Source: Shimia sp.
Lineage (GTDB): Bacteria > Pseudomonadota > Alphaproteobacteria > Rhodobacterales > Rhodobacteraceae
Assembly (NCBI GenBank): GCA_024224295.1
Contig: JAAENN010000255.1
Span: 1-64,000, forward strand
Direction of reading: 5' to 3'
DNA: 64,000 nt
Within the stretch, counting starts at the first letter, position 1, and every line of letters starts with the position of its first letter. The translations under genes and the position numbers were made by a program. The notes beneath the pieces are model-generated. The model saw only the letters and a program-made list of their open reading frames with translations. It was not told the origin of the DNA and searched no databases. This document shows positions 26,495 to 35,062 of the stretch, one piece after another.

Positions 26495-27634
26495 ATGATG
26501 ACACCATCAACAGAAGTTGAACTGGCAGAAGCCGTTGCGGGAGCCCAATCGGCGTTGCGCATTCAGGGTGGCGGCACGCGTGACATCGGTGCGCCGGTGC
26601 AAGGTGCGGTGTTGTCGACAACTGGTTTATCTGGTGTGTCGCTTTATGAGCCGGGCGCACTGACCTTGGTGGCAGGTGCGGGAACGCCTCTGGAGGAAAT
26701 CGAGGCTACGTTGGCGGCGGAAGGACAGCGGTTGGCCTTTGAGCCAATGGATCATCGCGCATTGCTTGGCACGGCAGGCACTTCAACAATCGGCGGCGTT
26801 GTTGCGGGCAACATGAGCGGTCCGCGTCGGATTCAGGTAGGTGCGTGTCGGGATAGCCTGCTGGGTGTTCGGTTCGTGGACGGGGCCGGACGCTTGTTGA
26901 AAAACGGCGGGCGGGTGATGAAGAATGTCACCGGCTATGATTTGGTTAAGCTCATGGCCGGGAGCTGGGGCACGCTCGGGGTGCTAACCGAGGTGAGCCT
27001 GAAAGTGCAGGCGGTGCCCGAGGCGGTGGGGTGTGTTTTGATCAACGGGTTGTCGGATGTAGATGCTGCGGCGGCGATGAGTGCGGCGCTTGGATCACCC
27101 TATGATGTGAGCGGCGCGGCGCATGCGCCTTCCGGTGTCGATAGGCATCCGATGACAATGATCCGCATTGAGGGGCTGGAGGCATCCGTGTCCTATCGTG
27201 CCGCAAAGTTGGCGGAGGCACTGGCCAAGTTCGGCGGTGAAATGAGCGTTGAACGTGATGCCGACAAGGTCGCGGCTGGTTGGGCCTGGGTGCGTGACGT
27301 TGCGGTGATGCAGTGTGGATCCGGTGATGTTTGGCGGATGTCCGTGAAGCCAAGCGATGGGCCGAAATTGGTCGAAAAGCTGCGCGCTTTACATGCAGGA
27401 CTCCATGTTCTGTACGACTGGGGTGGTGGGCTTGTCTGGGTGCAAGTGCCCGAGGGAACAGACGTGCGATCTTTGAGTTTTGAAGGCCATGCGACCTTGA
27501 TCCGAGGTTCAAGCAAAACTCGTGCTTCTCTGCCGGTGTTTCAGCCGGAACCTGCGCCTTTAGCGGCTTTGTCGCAAGGCTTGCGGGCCAAGTTTGATCC
27601 GCGCGGCATTTTGAATCCGGGATTGATGGGATAA
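26495..27634 (+). CDS. glcE: Glycolate oxidase FAD-binding subunit GlcE
   Basis: The 379-residue protein is a second PCMH FAD-domain protein, shorter than GlcD, with RIQGGGTRDIGAP, LGTAGTSTIGGVVAGNMSGPRR and KNVTGYDLVKLMAGSWGTLGVLTE (in parts). These are typical of GlcE. It partners GlcD and GlcF in membrane-associated glycolate dehydrogenase. It lies 71 bp after glcD and ends 4 nt before glcF. Confidence 0.95.
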   Translation: MMTPSTEVELAEAVAGAQSALRIQGGGTRDIGAPVQGAVLSTTGLSGVSLYEPGALTLVAGAGTPLEEIEATLAAEGQRLAFEPMDHRALLGTAGTSTIGGVVAGNMSGPRRIQVGACRDSLLGVRFVDGAGRLLKNGGRVMKNVTGYDLVKLMAGSWGTLGVLTEVSLKVQAVPEAVGCVLINGLSDVDAAAAMSAALGSPYDVSGAAHAPSGVDRHPMTMIRIEGLEASVSYRAAKLAEALAKFGGEMSVERDADKVAAGWAWVRDVAVMQCGSGDVWRMSVKPSDGPKLVEKLRALHAGLHVLYDWGGGLVWVQVPEGTDVRSLSFEGHATLIRGSSKTRASLPVFQPEPAPLAALSQGLRAKFDPRGILNPGLMG

Positions 27635-27638
27635 ATCG

Positions 27639-28961
27639 ATGCAGACGACTTTCACCGAAGACCAACTGAAAGATCCTGGTATTCAGCGAGCCAACGAGAT
27701 TTTGCGCGCCTGTGTACATTGCGGGTTTTGCACGGCGACTTGCCCGACCTATCAGGTTCTTGGGGATGAACTCGACAGTCCGCGTGGCCGGATTTATCAG
27801 ATCAAGGATATGCTGGAAAATGAGCGGGTGCCGGATGCCAAAACGGTCAAGCATATTGACCGCTGTCTGAGCTGTCTTGCCTGTATGACCACCTGTCCAA
27901 GTGGCGTGCATTATATGCATCTCGTAGATCATGCGCGGGAGTATATTGAGGAGAATTACAAACGACCTATGGGCGATCGAGTGTTGCGGTGGGTGTTGGC
28001 GCAGATCTTGCCATACCCGATGCGATTTCGCTGGGCCTTGATTGGTGCCAAACTTGGACGTCCATTCCGGTTTTTGATGCCGGATGCCCGGTTAAGAGCG
28101 ATGTTGGACATGGCGCCGAAGTCCATTCCGCCAGTCAGCCGTAACGATGATCCACAGAGTTTTACGCCAACGGCGGAGAAAAAGATGCGGGTGGCTTTGA
28201 TGACGGGTTGTGCGCAGAAGGCACTGAACACCGACATCAATGATGCCACCATTCGGCTGCTCACGCGATTGGGTTGTGAAGTTGTGGTGGCCGAGGGCGC
28301 AGGCTGTTGTGGGGCGTTGACGCATCACATGGGTAAGGCTCGCGAGAGTCACGCAACGGCGGCCAAAAACATCAGAGCCTGGTGTATGGAAATGGATGGC
28401 GACGGGTTGGATGCGATAGTGGTAAACACCTCAGGCTGCGGCACAACCGTGAAGGACTACGGACACATGTTCCGCAATGATGCTCTCGCTAACGACGCCG
28501 CGCGGGTGAGTGGCATCGCGGTGGATGTGTCGGAAGTTCTGATGAAACTCGATATGCCGGAAAGTGCCGATAAGGAGACTGTGGTAGCTTATCACGCGGC
28601 CTGTTCTTTGCAGCACGGACAGCAAATTAAGACATATCCAAAAGACCTGTTGAAGAGGGCTGGATTTAAGGTGGTGGAGCCTGCGGATAGCCATTTATGT
28701 TGCGGCTCTGCGGGGACGTATAATCTGATGCAGCCGGAGATTTCTGGGCAACTCAAGGCACGCAAGGTGCGTACCTTGGAGGCCAAAAATCCTGATATCA
28801 TCGCAGCAGGTAACATTGGGTGCATGATTCAGGTTGGGTCGGGCACAGATGTGCCAATTGTGCACACGGTTGAGTTGCTTGATTGGGCGACGGGTGGGCC
28901 GCAACCACCTGCATTGACAGAACCAGGGAAGCGGGTTCCGGAGATCCCTATTCTGCGGTGA
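27639..28961 (+). CDS. glcF: Glycolate oxidase iron-sulfur subunit GlcF
   Basis: The 440-residue protein has two N-terminal 4Fe-4S clusters (CVHCGFCTATCPTYQ near residue 26; CLSCLACMTTCPSG near residue 76). Two cysteine-rich CCG domains follow (GAGCCGALTHHMG and HLCCGSAGTYNLM). It passes electrons from GlcDE to the respiratory chain. It is the last gene of the operon and is followed by a hairpin terminator. Confidence 0.95.
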   Translation: MQTTFTEDQLKDPGIQRANEILRACVHCGFCTATCPTYQVLGDELDSPRGRIYQIKDMLENERVPDAKTVKHIDRCLSCLACMTTCPSGVHYMHLVDHAREYIEENYKRPMGDRVLRWVLAQILPYPMRFRWALIGAKLGRPFRFLMPDARLRAMLDMAPKSIPPVSRNDDPQSFTPTAEKKMRVALMTGCAQKALNTDINDATIRLLTRLGCEVVVAEGAGCCGALTHHMGKARESHATAAKNIRAWCMEMDGDGLDAIVVNTSGCGTTVKDYGHMFRNDALANDAARVSGIAVDVSEVLMKLDMPESADKETVVAYHAACSLQHGQQIKTYPKDLLKRAGFKVVEPADSHLCCGSAGTYNLMQPEISGQLKARKVRTLEAKNPDIIAAGNIGCMIQVGSGTDVPIVHTVELLDWATGGPQPPALTEPGKRVPEIPILR

Positions 28962-28984
28962 AATTCGACTTTTCCTTTTGATCA

Positions 28985-29012
28985 AGGGCATGACAAGGTC
29001 GTGCCCTATTTC
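28985..29012 (+). terminator. Terminator after glcDEF
   Basis: AGGGCATGAC, loop AAG, GTCGTGCCCT form a 10-bp stem with one wobble pair, followed by ATTTCC, 24 bp after glcF. Confidence 0.7.
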
Positions 29013-29062
29013 CGCCGCAGGACGGCTGTAGATCAAAGGCAACCTGAGCGTGGAGAACTGAT

Positions 29063-29854
29063 GTGGTTCGGTTACTGACAATTCTGGCTATGATGTTTTG
29101 GACTAGCCTATGCACGGCGCAGGATTCGGCGTTGCAACGCTTGGACACCGGCGACGACGGGCGCGATTGGGGGGCTGTTGGCCGCCTTGAAATCGATGGA
29201 CGAGGGTTTTGTACTGGTGCCTTGATTGCACCCGATTTGGTTTTGACTGCAGCTCATTGCCTTTATGACAAGACCGATGGCGCGGCCTATAACGTAGACA
29301 AGATCGAATTTCGCGCTGGTTGGCGCAATGGGCGTGCGGAGGCGTATCGGTCTGTGCGGCGCGCTGTGGTGCATCCGAAATACGCGTACAGCGGTGATGT
29401 TACGATTGAGAACGTGCAAAATGACTTGGCGATTCTGGAATTGCATCACCCTATTCGCAACACGTGGATCGCGCCGTTTGAGACCACAGGCGGCCTTAGA
29501 AAGGGGTCTAAAATTGGCGTGGTTTCTTATGCGGTAGGGCGGGATACTGCGCCGTCCTTTCAGGAGGTGTGCCAAGTGATGGGACGACAGCGCGGCGTAT
29601 ATGTTCTGTCTTGCAACATTGACTTTGGAAGCAGTGGTGCCCCGGTTTTTGTATTTGAAGATGGCACAGTTCGGGTCGCGTCCGTTGTTGCGGCGAAAGC
29701 GGAGGTGCGTGGTAGCAAGGTTTCGCTTGGTGCGGCTCTGGATCACACTTTGCCGGAACTGTTCACCGAACATGGGAGCACCTCCGTTTCGTCGGGTGGC
29801 TTGAGGTCCCTGCAGGATCGAAACAGCACCGGCGCTAAGTTTGTGCGCCCTTAG
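29063..29854 (+). CDS. Secreted trypsin-like serine protease (first of a tandem pair)
   Basis: The 263-residue protein starts at GTG (GGAGAA upstream; the ATG two bases earlier is out of frame and stops at once). A signal peptide (LLTILAMMFWTSLCTAQ) is followed by an S1 peptidase domain. The catalytic His is in LVLTAAHCLYD, the Asp in NVQNDLAILEL and the Ser in DFGSSGAPVF. The usual GDSGGP is replaced by GSSGAP, as in V8/glutamyl-like bacterial proteases. Cys pairs are present. It is followed 16 bp later by a paralogue with the same architecture and the same C-terminal GAKFV(R/K)P ending. It probably acts in the periplasm or outside the cell. Confidence 0.9.
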   Translation: MVRLLTILAMMFWTSLCTAQDSALQRLDTGDDGRDWGAVGRLEIDGRGFCTGALIAPDLVLTAAHCLYDKTDGAAYNVDKIEFRAGWRNGRAEAYRSVRRAVVHPKYAYSGDVTIENVQNDLAILELHHPIRNTWIAPFETTGGLRKGSKIGVVSYAVGRDTAPSFQEVCQVMGRQRGVYVLSCNIDFGSSGAPVFVFEDGTVRVASVVAAKAEVRGSKVSLGAALDHTLPELFTEHGSTSVSSGGLRSLQDRNSTGAKFVRP

Positions 29855-29870
29855 TTTTTGGAGAATTGTT

Positions 29871-30689
29871 ATGCGGATTTCAGCTTTTGTTGTTTGGGCG
29901 CTTGCCTCTGTTGTCTCGCTACCCGTTACCGCAGGGGAGCGCCTGCAACCTTTGACCAGCCGTGGTGACTTATTGGGATGGGAAGCTTTGGGTCGGCTGG
30001 ACATGCGCGGGACAGGGTTTTGTTCCGGCGCGCTTATTGCCCCGGATCAAGTATTGACGGCGGCACATTGTGTTTTTGACCAGAACGGAGCGCCAATTCC
30101 ACCGGAGCAGATTGTGTTTCGCGCGGGATATGTTGCCGGTGACGCGTTGGCTGAACGTCGCGTAAATCGAGTGGTCGTCGACAGTGGGTATCAAGATGCC
30201 GGGAGCGGGAAGATCAGTGGCAAAATGATCCCGCATGACGTTGCTTTGTTGCGATTGGAGTCCCCCATTTCGACGGGCGAGGCCAATCCGTTTGCCATTC
30301 ATGTTGATCCTCAGGAGGGTGAGAAAGTGTCTGTGCTGAGCTACGGGCGGGGCCGTAGCGAGCATCTTTCCTGGCAGCGTGATTGTTCCATTCTGGAGCG
30401 TGGTTGGGGGATTTTGACCTTTGATTGTAATGTCACCTTTGGCTCATCAGGTGCGCCAGTGTTTGTGCGTTATGGCAATCGGGTACGGATATTGTCGGTG
30501 GTGTCGGCAACCGGCGACAATGGTCAGGGTCAGAATGTGGCTTTTGGGATGGAACTGCCGGAGGTTGTGGCTCAGCTAAAACATCGGATGCGTGTTGGAG
30601 ACCGGCCAGCGGTTAAAACTGCGACAGGTGTCACGCGCCTAAAGGTGGGAACTCGCAGTGGCGGAGGGGCAAAATTTGTGAAGCCCTAA
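29871..30689 (+). CDS. Secreted trypsin-like serine protease (second of the pair)
   Basis: The 272-residue protein starts at MRISAFVVWALASVV (GGAG upstream), with a signal peptide to about VTAGE. The triad is in VLTAAHCVFD, IPHDVALLRLE and TFGSSGAPVF. It shares with the preceding gene the GWEALGRLDMRGTGFCSGALIAPD block, the active-site variant GSSGAP and the C-terminal GGAKFVKP. The pair therefore looks like a tandem duplication that has since diverged. The targets are unknown. Confidence 0.9.
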   Translation: MRISAFVVWALASVVSLPVTAGERLQPLTSRGDLLGWEALGRLDMRGTGFCSGALIAPDQVLTAAHCVFDQNGAPIPPEQIVFRAGYVAGDALAERRVNRVVVDSGYQDAGSGKISGKMIPHDVALLRLESPISTGEANPFAIHVDPQEGEKVSVLSYGRGRSEHLSWQRDCSILERGWGILTFDCNVTFGSSGAPVFVRYGNRVRILSVVSATGDNGQGQNVAFGMELPEVVAQLKHRMRVGDRPAVKTATGVTRLKVGTRSGGGAKFVKP

Positions 30690-30697
30690 AGCGCAGG

Positions 30698-30724
30698 GGT
30701 TGAAACCGAATTTCGCCACCATAG
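30698..30724 (+). promoter_or_regulatory. Candidate RpoH (sigma-32) promoter of hsp20
   Basis: GGTTGAAA and CCACCATAG are separated by 11 nt between the hexamers, resembling the sigma-32 pattern CTTGAAA-N11-16-CCCCAT. It lies about 100 bp before the hsp20 start and downstream of the protease stop. Confidence 0.5.
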
Positions 30725-30734
30725 GTCTGTATTC

Positions 30735-30760
30735 GTAAGGCGCCGATGATCGGGCCTTAC
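30735..30760 (+). promoter_or_regulatory. Strong hairpin in the hsp20 5' leader
   Basis: GTAAGGC and GCCTTAC enclose CCGA-TGA-TCGG with one bulged G, giving an 11-bp interrupted stem. It lies between the predicted RpoH promoter and the gene. There is no T-run, so it is more likely an mRNA structure than a terminator. Confidence 0.45.
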
Positions 30761-30824
30761 ACATTCATCGCCTGTCCGAATGGAAGGCATTTACATATCG
30801 TTGTCGCTCAATGGAGGATAACCC

Positions 30825-31298
30825 ATGCGCACTTTTGATCTGGCTCCGCTGTACCGGTCGACCGTTGGTTTTGATCAGTTGGCAAATATGATGGACCGCG
30901 TTCTGTCCAATGACGTCGCTCAGCCGAGCTACCCCCCGTACAACATCGAAAAAACCGCTGAGGATGCCTATCGCATTTCACTGGCTGTGGCTGGTTTTTC
31001 GGCCGATGACCTGAGCATCGAGGTGAAACAGAATGCCTTGGTCGTGACCGCCAAGAAAGGCGAAGAGTCTTCGGAGAAGGCATATTTGCATCGCGGCATC
31101 GCCACCCGCGCATTTGAACGCCGCTTCCATTTGGCGGACCATGTGCGTGTGATCGGTGCAAGCCATGAAGACGGCATGCTGCACGTTGATTTGGAACGTG
31201 AAATCCCCGAGGCGTTGAAGCCTCGCCGGATTGAAATCTCCAGCGGCGCCACCAAGGCGGTGGACCAAGATGTGGTCGACGCCAAAGCCGTCAACTGA
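30825..31298 (+). CDS. Small heat-shock protein (Hsp20/IbpA type)
   Basis: The 157-residue protein has the IbpA-like N-terminus MRTFDLAPLYRSTVGFDQL and an alpha-crystallin domain (about 35-130: YRISLAVAGFSADDLSIEV, RAFERRFHLADHV, GMLHVDLEREIPE). It is an ATP-independent holdase. The ATG has GGAGG 9 nt before it. An RpoH-like promoter and a leader hairpin suggest heat control. A terminator follows. Confidence 0.95.
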   Translation: MRTFDLAPLYRSTVGFDQLANMMDRVLSNDVAQPSYPPYNIEKTAEDAYRISLAVAGFSADDLSIEVKQNALVVTAKKGEESSEKAYLHRGIATRAFERRFHLADHVRVIGASHEDGMLHVDLEREIPEALKPRRIEISSGATKAVDQDVVDAKAVN

Positions 31299-31353
31299 CC
31301 TCCAAATGTAAACTGACAAATTTCCTTCCCTTGTTGTCAGGCCCTATTGGGCG

Positions 31354-31384
31354 ACGCGCGTTCCGTTTGGACCGCGCGTTTTTG
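31354..31384 (+). terminator. Terminator after hsp20
   Basis: ACGCGCG and CGCGCGT pair across a 12-nt loop and are followed by TTTTT, 55-85 bp after the hsp20 stop. Confidence 0.75.
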
Positions 31385-31451
31385 ATTGGTTGTGTTCTTA
31401 ACCTGTGAAGGGCATGTTGGCCGGACGTTTTCCAACAATCGGGAGTGGCGC

Positions 31452-32654
31452 GTGAATCTGGGCGCTTTGAAATCGGGCAATTTCCGTGCCTATGTCTTTG
31501 GCGCCGCTTTTGGTCTGCTGGCGATCTGGATGCAGCGGATCACCATTGGTTGGCTGGCCTGGGAAATGACGGAGTCTGCCAGCTTTGTTGGCGCGGTGGC
31601 GTTTTTGCTGTTTGCGCCCTCTATTGTGCTGTCACCATTGTTTGGCGTTTGGGTGGACCGTTGGCGGGTGAAACACACCATGTTGGTGCTACAAAGCATC
31701 AATGCGGTGTTGAGTGCCGTGCTTTGGGCGGTTGTGGCGCTGGGCTGGGCCACACCGTTTTGGATTGCCTTGATAACACTTCTGATTGGCATGGTGATTG
31801 CCGCGAACCACCCTGTACGGATGGCGCTAACACCGCGACTTGTGCGACGTGAGCACTTGGGGTCTGTTGTTACAATTGTTGCCATCAATTTCAACATCGC
31901 GCGGATGGTCGGACCTGCCGTCGGTGGCTTCCTGATTGCGGTAATCGGTGTGGCGGAAACGCTGTTTGTGCAGACGCTGTTGTTTGGTCCTTATTTGTTT
32001 GTGATTGCGAGGCTGACGCTTCGTCCGCGCCGAGACAGCGGCAGCGCGCAGGAACCCTTTTTCAAGGCATTGGGCGCTGGCGTCCGATACGTGTGGCAGA
32101 CAGGGGCGGTGCGCGAGGCGATGTTTATCGCCGGCGTTTTGGCACTGGTCGCGAGGGGCGCGCTGGAAGTTTTGCCACCTCTCGCAGACGGGGTGTTTGA
32201 GCGTGGTGCGGACGGGCTTGGCATGTTGATGAGCGTGACCGGCGTAGGCGCAATTTTGGGTGGGTTCTTGCAGGCGGCACTGCCGCCGCAAGAGCCGGGA
32301 AGATTGCCTTTGACCACGAGGATAGCGATTGTCTTTGGTCTTGTGCTTGTCGCGGTTCTGGGGTTGTCACCAACCTGGGAAGTAGCCTTAGTGGTGGCCG
32401 CTGGGATGTCTTTTGTGACCACGGTGACGGCGATTTCGACACAAACAGCCATTCAACTGGATCTGGAAGACGATATGCGCGGGCGTGTCATGAGCCTATG
32501 GGCGGTGATTGCTGCGGGTGGCTCGGCCTTGGGCGCAGGCGCGATGGGGATCTTGGCCGATTGGCTGGGATATCAGACCGCGTTGATCTGGACAGGGAGT
32601 TTTGCGGCTATAGCTGTGGCGGCCTATCTTTTTCTGGCTCGCCTCAAAGCATAA
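31452..32654 (+). CDS. MFS transporter (EntS/MFS_3-like exporter)
   Basis: The protein has about 400 residues from a GTG start (GGGAG upstream; an upstream TTG runs through the hsp20 terminator). It has around 11-12 membrane helices, with NFRAYVFGAAFGLLAIWMQRI opening and the MFS motif A-like GVWVDRWRVKH and PVRMALTPRLVRREHLGSV loops. The latter is characteristic of the enterobactin-exporter-like MFS_3 group. The substrate is not evident and no siderophore genes are near. A shared terminator separates it from the convergent phytase-like gene. Confidence 0.87.
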   Translation: MNLGALKSGNFRAYVFGAAFGLLAIWMQRITIGWLAWEMTESASFVGAVAFLLFAPSIVLSPLFGVWVDRWRVKHTMLVLQSINAVLSAVLWAVVALGWATPFWIALITLLIGMVIAANHPVRMALTPRLVRREHLGSVVTIVAINFNIARMVGPAVGGFLIAVIGVAETLFVQTLLFGPYLFVIARLTLRPRRDSGSAQEPFFKALGAGVRYVWQTGAVREAMFIAGVLALVARGALEVLPPLADGVFERGADGLGMLMSVTGVGAILGGFLQAALPPQEPGRLPLTTRIAIVFGLVLVAVLGLSPTWEVALVVAAGMSFVTTVTAISTQTAIQLDLEDDMRGRVMSLWAVIAAGGSALGAGAMGILADWLGYQTALIWTGSFAAIAVAAYLFLARLKA

Positions 32655-32683
32655 GCCCCGATGCCAAGCGGCACCGGGGCTTT
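32653..32683. terminator. Bidirectional hairpin terminator
   Basis: AAGCCCCG-A-TGCC, loop, GGCA-C-CGGGGCTT forms a 12-bp stem with one mismatch, followed by TTTCTG on plus. It sits between the convergent MFS and phytase-like genes. Confidence 0.8.
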
Positions 32684-32709
32684 CTGCCGGTCTGACGGGG
32701 AGGGTCAGA

Positions 32710-34893
32710 TCAGTTGGCGGCAGGTTCGATGTTTCCGATGTTCACGAACATCGTCTCGCCGGAGTGATCGTCCACACCATCGTTGTCGGTGGAGAAGATA
32801 GCTGTGCCGTCTTCAAAGATCGCCAGACCCTCGACTTTATCCAGAACATAACCACCGGTGGCGGTCAGATCGCTCAGCAGGTCGCGGACCAGAGCTTTGG
32901 AGACAACCGGCAGCTCGCCACCCAGTGGGGCCGGGACCATTTCGGACGCTGGCACGCGGTAGATCTTCTTGGTTACGGCGCGGTGATCGTGCTGGTTGTC
33001 ACGCTCCACAATGTAAACCCAATCGCCATGGGCGACGATTTCGGACAGCCCCACCCAGCCGGTGTCCGGCTTGGCTTTCGGATAGTGCACTGCGCCCCAT
33101 TCCTTGGTTTCAAGGTTGTAGGATACGAGTTTCACGTGATCCGTAGGATCACCCTTCCACTCGCGTTGTACGGCCATCCAAAGGGTGTCGCCGATCTTGG
33201 TAATGCCTTCAAAACCGAAGCGCTTTTCAACAGCTGCTAGCTCTGCCGGGATGCCAAATTCGCCTTTCAGGTTCTTGATCGAGCCGTCGGCTTGCACGTG
33301 ATAGACCGCGTGCGGGATCAGGCGCTCGGTGCGGCCTTCAGAGGCAACGTAGAAGCCGCCTTTGCCGTCCAGCGTGATGCCTTCGAGGTCAAGTTTCTGT
33401 GCTGGTGCGCCGTTACGAGTCACGCGGATCACGTCCACGATGCGAGCCGGGGTCTGGTTGGTGTCGATCTTGAAGATCGAAGGTTGGAAGCCGTAGAAGC
33501 TGTCATTTACAGCCCAGACGATGCCGTCCTTGTCTGCTACCATGCCGGAGATCGCTCCCCAGCCGATCAGCTCATCCGCGCCTTCAGATGTCAGGTGCGG
33601 ATAGGTTGCTGGCGCGTCCTGATATTCAAAGAGCATAACGTGCGCACGTGCGCCGCCGTCTTCGATCAGGTCTTTTTCGTTGGCAGAAACCAGCAGGTTT
33701 CGCTCTGGAATGGCGACATAGCCTTCTGGACCTACACCAGAGGGCAGCAGCTGCTTTAGAACAGGCGCGGCTGGGTTGGTAACGTCATAGACACCCACCA
33801 CGGAAGCACGTTCGGCGCCAACAAACACGTAAGGTGTGCCGTTGAAGGTGGCGAAGGTCACGCTTTCAGGCTCGACACCTTTGCTATCGGAGCGCTTGTC
33901 CGGGTAGTGACCGATCTGGATGATGGCTTTCTCAAAGTCGGTGCCGCTTTCGTACACGACGGTGCCGTCCTTTTGGAAGATGGTCCAGCCGCGGGAGCCG
34001 CCGCCCATATCACCTTCGTTTGCGGTGGCGAAGTGGTTGTCGCCGATCCATGCAACGGCGTCAGGCTCGCGCAGGCGACTTTTCTGGCTTTCAGTGAAGA
34101 TCAGCGCGCCGCGTTCATCCGTGGCGTCGATGCCTTCCAGATCAACAGCTCCAGCAGAGAAATGCGAGGTGATTTCGCCGTCTTTGGAGACAACCACCAT
34201 GTGGTTGTTTTCCTGCAGGCTCACAACAGTTTCACCCAGAGCGTTGATGGAGACATACTCTGGCTCCGGATCTTCCGGGGAGACTTCTGCCAGGCCGGTC
34301 ATGTCGACCATTCGCAGCGTGTCGCAGGCCGGTTCGCCGTTTTTCAGGTCTATCATGGCGAGCATACCTGCTGGCATCTGACCGGTACGGCCGTCGCCGA
34401 GGTCTTCGTCACGTTCGTTTTCGATGGCAACGGATACGAAGGAGGCGTCGGGTGCAACTGCGACGCTGTCAGGCTGACCTCCGAGGTGACAGGACGTCGC
34501 AACGGAGCCGGTCTTGATATTGATGGCTTGCAGGCTGCCAGAGGGTGCGGTGAAGCTCTCAGACGTGTTGACTCCCACGATGGCAAAGTCATTCAGAATG
34601 CCAACTGAGGTTGGCTCGCCGGATAGCGCGATGTTGCCAAGTGGTTTGGGGTTGGATGGATCAGTAATGTCGATGCGGCCCAGAACGCCCAGCGGGCTGT
34701 CGGTGTAGACCAAGGTCATACCGTCCGCGGAGGCGGCGATGATCTCTGGGGATGTCTCACGCGTGGTGTCCTCGCCTGCAGCCATGTTTTTGACCACGGG
34801 GAAAGAGGCAATCCGGTTGAAGTTCATCTCTGCGGCGGCGTGACCTGCGGTCAGCGCCAGCGCGGAGGTCAGGCAAAGGCTGCGAAGCAACAT
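32710..34893 (-). CDS. Secreted esterase-like-activity-of-phytase family protein
   Basis: The 727-residue protein starts at MLLRSLCLTSALALTAGHAAA (GGAG 8 nt upstream), a clear signal peptide. The N-terminal half is a beta-propeller with repeated strands (IDITDPSNPKPLG, SVAVAPDASFVSVAIENERDED, YDVTNPAAPVLKQ; choice-of-anchor-like). The C-terminal part has the phytase-like esterase motifs LDLEGITLDGKGGFYVASEGR and FGFEGITKIGDTLWMAVQRE. It is expected in the periplasm as a phosphoester hydrolase. A three-repeat PHO-box-like sequence upstream supports phosphate control. This is a single-gene unit. Confidence 0.88.
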   Translation of the reverse strand: MLLRSLCLTSALALTAGHAAAEMNFNRIASFPVVKNMAAGEDTTRETSPEIIAASADGMTLVYTDSPLGVLGRIDITDPSNPKPLGNIALSGEPTSVGILNDFAIVGVNTSESFTAPSGSLQAINIKTGSVATSCHLGGQPDSVAVAPDASFVSVAIENERDEDLGDGRTGQMPAGMLAMIDLKNGEPACDTLRMVDMTGLAEVSPEDPEPEYVSINALGETVVSLQENNHMVVVSKDGEITSHFSAGAVDLEGIDATDERGALIFTESQKSRLREPDAVAWIGDNHFATANEGDMGGGSRGWTIFQKDGTVVYESGTDFEKAIIQIGHYPDKRSDSKGVEPESVTFATFNGTPYVFVGAERASVVGVYDVTNPAAPVLKQLLPSGVGPEGYVAIPERNLLVSANEKDLIEDGGARAHVMLFEYQDAPATYPHLTSEGADELIGWGAISGMVADKDGIVWAVNDSFYGFQPSIFKIDTNQTPARIVDVIRVTRNGAPAQKLDLEGITLDGKGGFYVASEGRTERLIPHAVYHVQADGSIKNLKGEFGIPAELAAVEKRFGFEGITKIGDTLWMAVQREWKGDPTDHVKLVSYNLETKEWGAVHYPKAKPDTGWVGLSEIVAHGDWVYIVERDNQHDHRAVTKKIYRVPASEMVPAPLGGELPVVSKALVRDLLSDLTATGGYVLDKVEGLAIFEDGTAIFSTDNDGVDDHSGETMFVNIGNIEPAAN

Positions 34894-34939
34894 CTGTGCG
34901 TCTCCGTGTTGAATACTACGCGGGACATCGCACGGGCAG

Positions 34940-34968
34940 GTGACGCATCTGTAACGGAGGAGTGACAG
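34940..34968 (-). promoter_or_regulatory. Candidate PHO box (PhoB site) with three 11-bp repeats
   Basis: On the minus strand CTGTCAC, CCGTTAC and GCGTCAC recur exactly every 11 bp, matching the PHO-box layout (7-bp repeats with 4-bp spacers; consensus CTGTCAT). It ends 46 bp upstream of the phytase-like gene start. Confidence 0.6.
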
Positions 34969-35062
34969 AATTGTTAAAGCCCATAGAGCAGGTGTCACAA
35001 AAGGTGTTTGAGGTTTGAAATAGTTTCGCCCAGAGTACTTTTCAGTCTTGGGGAGAGAGCAG

